Positions 1-4,546 of a stretch of DNA of 8,152 nt are shown piece by piece; positions within the stretch are counted from its first letter, which is position 1; every line of letters begins with the position of its first letter. A program made the translations under genes and the position numbers. The notes beneath the pieces were generated by a model. The model did not search any database, had not been told where the DNA came from, and saw nothing but the letters and a program-made list of their open reading frames with translations. Location: the NCBI GenBank assembly GCA_035528905.1, contig DATKXU010000076.1, positions 1 to 8,152 on the forward strand, given 5' to 3'. This DNA comes from DATKXU01 sp035528905. GTDB lineage: Bacteria; Armatimonadota; UBA5829; DTJY01.

Positions 1-1
1 C

Positions 2-676
2 AAGACCAGGACCAGCGGCGCTCAAATCCGGGCGCTCAAGGGCAGCAGCATCGGACGCTACACTATCCGCCAGCGGTACTGGTTCGAGTTCCGCAAGGAG
101 AATCTCACCGGCCGGACGGCGGATAGAGCCAAGCTCGGCGCGTCGCCAAAGGTCCTCATCCGCAAGACGGGCAGCCGGCTCACGGCCACTTACGACGCGT
201 CCGGCGTCTACCCGGAGCAGTCGCTCTACTTCCTGTTCCGCAACCGCACCGACCTCGATTTCAGGTTCATCCTGGGCGTGCTGAACTCCCGGCTGATGAG
301 CCTGTATTACCACGCGGAGTGCCTCGCCAACAGGCACTCCTTCGCCCAGGCGAAGAAGGCAGACCTCGACCGCATCCCGCTGCCGCCGCTCGATCTTTCC
401 CGCCCCGAAGATAGAGCCCGACACGACCGCATGGTGGAGCTGGTGGAGGAGATGCTTCGCCTTCACAGGCGTATTCCCCTCGCGAATAACGCATTTGAGA
501 GTGACGAGCTCCGGCGGAAGGTAGGATCAACAGAGAGGCTGATTGACCGGCTGGTCTACGAGCTGTACGGGCTGGATGCGCAGGAGGTCGAGTACCTTGA
601 GACCCTTGCGGACGATGAGTCATCCGGCGGCCGCAGCCTCTACGGCCTGTCGGGGCAGTCTGAATCTGCTGGCTGA
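2..676 (+). CDS. C-terminal part of a TaqI/Eco57I-type N6-adenine DNA methyltransferase (type IIG-like), 5' truncated
   Basis: The frame is open from base 2 with no start, so only the last 224 residues are visible. They match the TaqI-C style target-recognition region of N6-adenine methyltransferases and fused restriction-modification enzymes. Visible marks are the strand VLIRKTGSRLTATYD (visible residues 51-65), the FILGVLNSRLMSLYY segment (about 89-103), the PLPPL linker, and the C-terminal helix LIDRLVYELYGL that closes many proteins of this class. The methyltransferase motifs (FxGxG, NPPY) and any nuclease domain would lie upstream, outside the window. It therefore cannot be decided here whether this is a methylase alone or a type IIG fusion. 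The inferred role is recognition of the DNA target for adenine methylation or restriction. A GTG at 278 could begin a shorter frame, but homology-like sequence extends well upstream of it, so it is not the true start. Confidence 0.82.
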   Translation, partial: KTRTSGAQIRALKGSSIGRYTIRQRYWFEFRKENLTGRTADRAKLGASPKVLIRKTGSRLTATYDASGVYPEQSLYFLFRNRTDLDFRFILGVLNSRLMSLYYHAECLANRHSFAQAKKADLDRIPLPPLDLSRPEDRARHDRMVELVEEMLRLHRRIPLANNAFESDELRRKVGSTERLIDRLVYELYGLDAQEVEYLETLADDESSGGRSLYGLSGQSESAG

Positions 677-820
677 AGCCAAGCGGATCACTAATGCATG
701 CGGACTCCTTGCTGCTCTCCTTTAGGTGGCAGGGCTGACCTATCGGATTGGTGGTCCACCGCGAGATGCAGGAATTCGCGGCTGACGGAGCCAAAGTAGC
801 GGGAGGAGAGCATTTCCACG
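677..820. other. Intergenic region upstream of the importer operon
   Basis: These 144 bp should contain the promoter of the importer operon. I do not see a convincing -35/-10 pair. There is a small odd-centred palindrome, GGTGGTCCACC, at 750-760. Its size would suit half of a repressor operator, but no regulator gene is present to support that. No intrinsic terminator for the upstream methyltransferase gene was recognised. Confidence 0.4.
802..808 (+). promoter_or_regulatory. Ribosome binding site of the binding-protein gene
   Basis: GGAGGAG ends 12 bases before the ATG at 821. The match to the anti-Shine-Dalgarno is strong although the spacing is longer than usual. It supports 821 as the start, which also places a hydrophobic export segment at the N-terminus. 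Confidence 0.6.
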
Positions 821-2092
821 ATGAGCATCCTCCGCAGTCCTGTCATCATACCATTGATACTCGTTGGCGTCCTGGGCGTCGCGCTGCTCACGGGGCGGAA
901 CCGAGGCGGCGCAGTGGACGGCCGGGTCGAGGTCGTGTACGCGCATCCGCCATGTCCGCCGTTCCTTCTGGAGATCTACGAGCGCATCTTCAACGACTTC
1001 CGGCACACGCACCCGAACATAAAGCTCACAGTTCAGAAGGTCACCAGCGACTACGAGCAGAAAATGCTCGTCCGCCAGGCCGGGCGAGTCGCTCCCGACG
1101 TAGTCTTCATGTATCCCACGGCGCTCGCCTCCTATGCCGCGCGTGGAGCATTCATAGACCTGACCCCCCTAGTCGCTGCCGACCCGGACGTGGCGCTCTC
1201 CGATTACTACAAGCCGATGATTGACGCCTTCACGTACAAGGGCAAGGTCTACGGCCTCCCGAAGGACGCTTCCGCGCCGGTGATCTTCTACAATAAGGAC
1301 ATGTTCGACCGCGAGGGAGTCGAATACCCGAATCCGTCCTGGACCTGGGATGACTTTCTGGAGGCCGCGAAGAAGCTCGCGAAGACGAACGCAAAGGGGA
1401 GGCGGATTCAGTTCGGCACAGCGGGCATTGACTGGCCGGAGCTGATATGGCAGAACGGCGGCGAGCTGTTCACGCCGGACATGAAGCATTGTCTCCTGGA
1501 CAGCCCTGAGGCGATTGAGGCGATCCAGTGGAAGGCCGACCTCACCTACAAGCATCACGTCGCCCCAACGCCCATCGAGTTCGAGGATCGCGGGCCGGTG
1601 GACCTCTTCGAGACCGGCAAGATCGGCATGTTCGAGAGCATCTATCCCATAGTCGCCGAGTTTAGGGCGAAATGCGATTTCGCGTGGGACATCGCCCTGC
1701 TGCCAAAGGGAAAATGCGACCGGCCGGCGCCGTGCCTGGGCAGCGCGTTTGCTATCACAGCCCAGTGCAAGCACCAGAAGGAAGCTTTCGAGTTCATAAA
1801 GTACATGACAGGCATGGAGGGCATGCTCCGGCTCGCGCCGGTGGAGCTCGCGTCGTACAAGGCGGTGGCGAAGAGGCCGGAATTCCTCGACCCGACTACC
1901 CTTCCGAGGAACAAGCAGGCGGCGGCGGCGGTAATGCAATACGCCCGTCCGCTCCCTCAATCGCCTAGGTGGATGGAGATCATCACGGTCGTCGGGAACG
2001 AGCTTGATCCCGTCTGGCGAGGCAAGAAGACAGCGGCGGACGCCTGCCGGAAACTCGTCCCGAAGGTGGACAAGCTCCTGGCGGAGGAGTGA
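821..2092 (+). CDS. Extracellular solute-binding protein, family 1 (sugar ABC importer)
   Basis: This 423-residue protein is the substrate-capturing component of an ABC sugar importer (SBP_bac_1 type, MalE/UgpB-like). Residues about 6-24 form a hydrophobic export or anchor segment. Family features follow in order: a first strand near VEVVYAH (37-42), the PDVVFMYPT segment (92-100), KVYGLPKDASAPVIFYNKD (142-160), which is typical of the lobe-crossing strand, WTWDDFLEAAKKL (174-186), GKIGMFES (266-273), and a late AFEFIKYMT helix (322-330). The length is normal for the family. No lipobox cysteine follows the hydrophobic segment, and the first Cys is residue 45. The protein may therefore be held by an uncleaved N-terminal anchor or be periplasmic. 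The two permease genes downstream belong to the same operon. The substrate cannot be read from the sequence. Confidence 0.9.
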   Translation: MSILRSPVIIPLILVGVLGVALLTGRNRGGAVDGRVEVVYAHPPCPPFLLEIYERIFNDFRHTHPNIKLTVQKVTSDYEQKMLVRQAGRVAPDVVFMYPTALASYAARGAFIDLTPLVAADPDVALSDYYKPMIDAFTYKGKVYGLPKDASAPVIFYNKDMFDREGVEYPNPSWTWDDFLEAAKKLAKTNAKGRRIQFGTAGIDWPELIWQNGGELFTPDMKHCLLDSPEAIEAIQWKADLTYKHHVAPTPIEFEDRGPVDLFETGKIGMFESIYPIVAEFRAKCDFAWDIALLPKGKCDRPAPCLGSAFAITAQCKHQKEAFEFIKYMTGMEGMLRLAPVELASYKAVAKRPEFLDPTTLPRNKQAAAAVMQYARPLPQSPRWMEIITVVGNELDPVWRGKKTAADACRKLVPKVDKLLAEE

Positions 2093-2107
2093 CAGAACTC
2101 TGAGCGA

Positions 2108-2179
2108 GGAGTATTGGAGTGGTGGAGTACTCGAGCGATGGGTTCCCGATACTCCGTTACTCCATTGCTCCATCACTCC
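2108..2179. repeat. 72-nt hairpin made of nine phased octamers
   Basis: Four octamers of consensus GGAGTNNT run from 2108 to 2139 (the fourth is degenerate, CGAGCGAT). A self-complementary centre GGGTTCCC lies at 2140-2147. Four octamers of consensus NNTACTCC, the reverse complement, run from 2148 to 2179. All nine units are in strict 8-nt register, so the whole can fold as one long imperfect hairpin with several G-U pairs. It begins 16 bases after the binding-protein stop codon. There is no T-tract, so it is not a canonical terminator. By analogy with REP elements between E. coli malE and malF, it may protect the 3' end of the binding-protein transcript; that role is inferred. Similar GGAGTG-rich repeats are, from memory, dispersed in other environmental genomes. 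Confidence 0.8.
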
Positions 2180-2205
2180 GCCTTGGCTTTGGATGTGAGG
2201 AACAA

Positions 2206-2250
2206 TCACGCAAGAGACGGCGCTTGGGAAAGTTGGCCTGGAAGAACGCC
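2206..2250 (+). pseudogene. Degenerate copy of the permease 5' end
   Basis: Read in frame from 2206, this stretch encodes SRKRRRLGKLAWKNA, closely resembling the first residues of the intact permease downstream, MHKRRLGKLARGEAI. At DNA level, 2218-2237 and 2791-2810 match at 19 of 20 bases in the same reading frame, then diverge after the GGC. No start codon in frame is retained upstream. After 2250 the sequence becomes the inverted repeat of the DUF559 cassette and the resemblance stops. It sits where the first permease gene of such an operon would normally begin. It is most simply a remnant left when the cassette inserted, or a partial duplication. Origin from a different paralogous permease cannot be excluded. 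Confidence 0.65.
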
Positions 2251-2260
2251 AGTAGGACAG

Positions 2261-2302
2261 CCTCCTCTCCCCTTTGCGGGAGAGGAGTTGGAGGTGAGGG
2301 GG
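2261..2302. repeat. Left inverted repeat of the nuclease cassette, with internal hairpin
   Basis: It contains a perfect 10-bp stem, CTCCTCTCCC at 2262-2271 with GGGAGAGGAG at 2278-2287, closed by a six-base loop. The Shine-Dalgarno GGAGGTGA of the nuclease gene follows at 2290-2297. The repeat thus provides both a 5' RNA hairpin and the ribosome binding site. Confidence 0.75.
2290..2297 (+). promoter_or_regulatory. Ribosome binding site of the DUF559 gene, encoded inside the repeat
   Basis: GGAGGTGA is a full match to the anti-Shine-Dalgarno core and ends five bases before the ATG at 2303. It decides the start of the nuclease gene. Longer upstream extensions of the frame only read through the octamer repeat and the permease remnant. 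Confidence 0.8.
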
Positions 2303-2776
2303 ATGGGACGGCCATCGGTTAATCGGGCCAGGCGGCTGCGACGGGCCCCGACAACCGCTGAGAAGATCCTTTGGCGGCACCTGCGCAATGAACGGCTCAA
2401 CGAACGTAAGTGGCGGAGGCAGCAACCGATTGATCAATACATAGTTGACTTCTTCTGCCCGGAACTGCGTCTGGTTGTCGAGCTCGATGGAGGGATACAT
2501 GCTTTTCAGGAACGACGTGACGAGGCTCGTCAGGCATACCTGGAAGCACAGGGCCTTAAGATCGTGCGATTTACTAATGAGGACGTTTTGGGGAATCTAG
2601 AAGGCGTGCTGACTACCCTTTGGCACCTAACTTGCCAGGATGATGCGGAGATTACCGCAAACACGGGAGATAACCCCCTCACCCTCGCCCTCTGCTACTC
2701 TGCGAAGTCGCTACGTAGCACGAGTCCCGCAAGGGGAGAGGGGAAGAATCCGAGAGCGAAAGGCTCGCGTAGGTGA
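2303..2776 (+). CDS. DUF559 endonuclease-domain protein (Vsr-like fold)
   Basis: This is a 157-residue protein whose residues about 8-112 form a DUF559 domain, a small PD-(D/E)XK-type nuclease fold related to very-short-patch repair enzymes. Typical marks are the opening helix TTAEKILWRHLRNERL (17-32), the RRQQPI turn (38-43), YIVDF with Asp49, VVELDGGIH (58-66) with Glu60, Asp62 and His66 as likely metal or catalytic residues, and the closing strand GLKIVRFTNEDVL (84-96). The tail from about residue 120 is read through the right inverted repeat and has no recognisable domain. The stop overlaps a possible GTG at 2773 and lies in the permease Shine-Dalgarno, so translation may be coupled to the permease. 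The DNA target and the cellular role are unknown. A selfish or repeat-spreading nuclease is an inference. Confidence 0.85.
   Translation: MGRPSVNRARRLRRAPTTAEKILWRHLRNERLNERKWRRQQPIDQYIVDFFCPELRLVVELDGGIHAFQERRDEARQAYLEAQGLKIVRFTNEDVLGNLEGVLTTLWHLTCQDDAEITANTGDNPLTLALCYSAKSLRSTSPARGEGKNPRAKGSRR
2674..2743. repeat. Right inverted repeat of the nuclease cassette
   Basis: Inner arm CCCCCTCACC is at 2674-2683 and the outer arm is at 2725-2741, both complementary to the left repeat. Between them lies a roughly 40-base spacer holding the perfect palindrome GCTACGTAGC (2710-2719). The outer arm can also close on itself as CCC-GCAA-GGG, a GNRA-type tetraloop. The whole repeat is translated as the C-terminal tail of the nuclease. 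Confidence 0.7.
2771..2776 (+). promoter_or_regulatory. Ribosome binding site of the first permease, overlapping the nuclease stop codon
   Basis: AGGTGA ends five bases before the ATG at 2782. Its last three bases are the TGA of the DUF559 gene, so ribosomes finishing the nuclease end on the permease initiation site. It favours 2782 over the GTG at 2773, which has no site of its own. Confidence 0.7.
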
Positions 2777-2781
2777 CTCTG

Positions 2782-3687
2782 ATGCACAAGCGGCGTTTGG
2801 GAAAGTTGGCGCGGGGAGAAGCCATTGATTGCTACATGTTCATCTCGCCGTGGGTTATCGGCTTCCTGATCTTCACTCTCGGGCCGATGCTCTTCTCCAT
2901 CGGCCTGAGCTTCTGCAGGTGGGACATCTTCAGGCCGGCGGATTTCGTCGGGCTGGAGAACTACCGGAAGCTCACAGCCGACCCGCTGTTCGTGAAATCC
3001 CTGGCGAACACCCTCTTCTATGCCGCGTTTGCGGTCCCTATTGGGATCGCCGGCGCGCTCGGCCTCTCGATGCTGCTCAATCAGAAGATACGGGGAATCT
3101 CGATCTACCGCACCATCTACTATCTGCCCGCGATCCTGAGCGGCGTGGCGGTTGCGCTCCTCTGGCGATGGATACTCAACCCGGACTATGGAGTTCTGAA
3201 CGCCATTCTCGCAGACGTCTTCGGGATAGCGCATCCTCCTCAATGGCTCATGGACGAGAGTTGGTCGAAGCCGTCGCTAATCCTGATGAGCCTGTGGGGG
3301 GTCGGCGGCGGCATGGTCATCTTCCTGGCCGGGCTTCAGGGCATTCCCGAGCAGCTCTACGAGGCCGCCCAGATTGACGGCGCGAACGTCCTCCAGCGGT
3401 TCCGGCACATCACACTCCCGATGCTCAGCCCCGTGATCTTCTTCAATCTGATAATGGGCGTCATCGCGAGCTTCCAGGTCTTCACGCAGGTGTACATAAT
3501 GACCGGCGGCGGCCCGGCGAACTCCACCCTCTTCTACGTGCTTTACCTGTTCAATAACGGCTTCCGATTCTTCAAGATGGGATACGCCTCGGCGCTCGCA
3601 TGGGTGCTGTTCGTCATCATCATGGGCGTGACGCTGATCCAGTTCAAACTCGCGCGGCGATGGGTCTACTACGAGGGGGTGAAGTGA
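2782..3687 (+). CDS. Carbohydrate ABC transporter permease, MalF/UgpA type
   Basis: This 301-residue inner-membrane protein forms half of the translocation channel of a CUT1-type sugar importer. About six membrane segments are visible: near 20-43, 72-98, 110-131, 165-186, 217-240 and 268-288. The EAA loop that docks the ATPase reads EAAQIDGANVLQRF (194-207), followed by LPML, with the conserved Gly at 200. The opening FISPWVIGFLIFTLGP (20-35) is characteristic of the MalF-like branch. The start at 2782 is chosen from the Shine-Dalgarno AGGTGA; a GTG at 2773 would add three residues. It follows the DUF559 gene without a gap and is followed one base after its stop by the partner permease. A damaged copy of its own 5' end lies at 2206-2250. 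Confidence 0.93.
   Translation: MHKRRLGKLARGEAIDCYMFISPWVIGFLIFTLGPMLFSIGLSFCRWDIFRPADFVGLENYRKLTADPLFVKSLANTLFYAAFAVPIGIAGALGLSMLLNQKIRGISIYRTIYYLPAILSGVAVALLWRWILNPDYGVLNAILADVFGIAHPPQWLMDESWSKPSLILMSLWGVGGGMVIFLAGLQGIPEQLYEAAQIDGANVLQRFRHITLPMLSPVIFFNLIMGVIASFQVFTQVYIMTGGGPANSTLFYVLYLFNNGFRFFKMGYASALAWVLFVIIMGVTLIQFKLARRWVYYEGVK
3673..3682 (+). promoter_or_regulatory. Ribosome binding site of the second permease
   Basis: GAGGGGGTGA ends six bases before the GTG at 3689 and lies inside the 3' end of the first permease gene. It supports the unusual GTG start and implies translational coupling of the two channel subunits. Confidence 0.65.
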
Positions 3688-3688
3688 C

Positions 3689-4525
3689 GTGGCAAAGCGA
3701 CGCCGACAAGGCATAACGGCGGGGATCACGCACATCGCACTGCTCGCCGGGTCGTGCGTCATGCTCATCCCCTTCTTCTGGATGGTATCCACCTCGCTCA
3801 AGGTGCCGAAGCAAGTCCTCGTCCAGCCGATCAGATGGATTCCCGATCCGGTCGTCTGGGCCAACTATGCAAAGGCGCTGACTGTCCTTCCCTTCGCGCT
3901 GTACCTGAGGAACACGGTGATCATCACCACGCTGGTCATGGTCGGGACGATTCTATCCAGCGCCGCGTGCGCCTACGGGTTCGCGCGCCTGAGAGCGCCC
4001 GGCCGCGATGCCCTCTTCATCCTGCTTCTCTCAACGATGATGCTGCCCGGGATCGTGACCATGATCCCGACATTCCTGCTGTTCCGCTGGCTGGGGTGGG
4101 TAGACACCTTCAAGCCGCTCACCGCGCCCGCATTCTTCGGCGGCGCGTTCTTCATCTTCCTGCTGCGGCAGTTCTTCCTCACGATACCAGCAGAGCTGGA
4201 GGACGCCGCGCGGATAGACGGCGCAACGTCGCTGGACATCTTTGCGCGCATCATGCTCCCGCTGGCAAAGCCCGCGCTGGCAACGGTGGCGATCTTCGCC
4301 TTCATGGGCGCATGGAACGACTTTATGGGACCGCTGATCTACCTGAACTCCGAGGAGAAGTTCACGCTCTCGCTCGGATTGGACTCGTTCCGCGGCTTGT
4401 ACGGGACCGACTGGCACTACATGATGGCGGCCTCGCTCGTCGTCATGAGCCCGATCATCGTCATCTTCTTCATCGGCCAGCGGTATTTCGTGAAGGGCAT
4501 TGTGACCACCGGCATCAAAGAGTGA
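3689..4525 (+). CDS. Carbohydrate ABC transporter permease, MalG/UgpE type
   Basis: This is a 278-residue channel partner of the preceding permease. About six membrane segments are visible, near 13-35, 72-97, 108-132, 145-163, 197-217 and 245-265. The EAA loop is EDAARIDGATSLDIFARI (171-188), followed by LPLAKPAL. The phrase WMVSTSLK (31-38) after the first segment and the end QRYFVKGIVTTGIKE (264-278) are hallmarks of the MalG-like branch. It starts with GTG one base after the upstream stop, with a good Shine-Dalgarno. No ATP-binding subunit follows; the next gene is convergent. The importer probably uses a shared MsmK/UgpC-type ATPase encoded elsewhere, as is common for CUT1 systems. Confidence 0.93.
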   Translation: MAKRRRQGITAGITHIALLAGSCVMLIPFFWMVSTSLKVPKQVLVQPIRWIPDPVVWANYAKALTVLPFALYLRNTVIITTLVMVGTILSSAACAYGFARLRAPGRDALFILLLSTMMLPGIVTMIPTFLLFRWLGWVDTFKPLTAPAFFGGAFFIFLLRQFFLTIPAELEDAARIDGATSLDIFARIMLPLAKPALATVAIFAFMGAWNDFMGPLIYLNSEEKFTLSLGLDSFRGLYGTDWHYMMAASLVVMSPIIVIFFIGQRYFVKGIVTTGIKE

Positions 4526-4546
4526 GGAACACACGCGTTTTCCTCA
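4523..4546. terminator. Inverted repeat joining two convergent stop codons (possible weak terminator)
   Basis: TGAGGAA at 4523-4529 is the reverse complement of TTCCTCA at 4540-4546. The outermost three bases of each arm are the stop codons of the permease and of the convergent hydrolase gene. The stem is 7 bp with a 10-base loop and has no long T-tract, so termination is only a possibility. Confidence 0.35.

Larger units (their letters stand above)
2261..2743 (+). mobile_element. Putative repeat-bounded DUF559 nuclease cassette
   Basis: A DUF559 nuclease gene is enclosed by bipartite inverted repeats. The outer arm at 2264-2281 matches the reverse complement of 2725-2741 with a single one-base gap. 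The inner arm GGTGAGGGGG at 2293-2302 matches the reverse complement of 2674-2683 perfectly. The right side carries about 30 extra bases between its inner and outer arms, including the palindrome GCTACGTAGC at 2710-2719. The unit separates the binding-protein gene from its permease genes, where normally only a short spacer lies. No transposase is present. Calling it a mobile or selfish unit is an inference from the inverted repeats, the intrusion into an operon and the flanking partial duplication. Confidence 0.6.

Noticed and set aside
750..760. Palindrome GGTGGTCCACC as a repressor operator
   Set aside because: Arms are only 5 bp, no promoter was located around it and no regulator gene is in the window. 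It is mentioned only in the intergenic entry.
267..794. A 175-codon minus-strand frame over the methyltransferase end
   Set aside because: It is antisense to clear TaqI-C type coding sequence, has no domain and is rich in Arg/Pro/Ser/Gly as expected of a shadow.
2108..2179. CRISPR-like array
   Set aside because: The units are 8 nt, contiguous and inverted about a centre. There are no spacers and no cas genes.
2262..2287. Intrinsic terminator
   Set aside because: The stem is perfect but is followed by a G-rich ribosome binding site, not a T-tract, and lies just before a gene on the same strand.
2114..2302. N-terminal extension of the nuclease frame upstream of the ATG at 2303
   Set aside because: The extension only translates the octamer hairpin, the permease remnant and the left inverted repeat. 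The strong Shine-Dalgarno at 2290 supports the ATG at 2303.
1169..2500. A 443-codon open frame on the minus strand
   Set aside because: It lies antisense to the binding-protein gene and runs through the octamer repeat and the nuclease gene. It has no recognisable domain and its composition is that of a GC-rich shadow frame.
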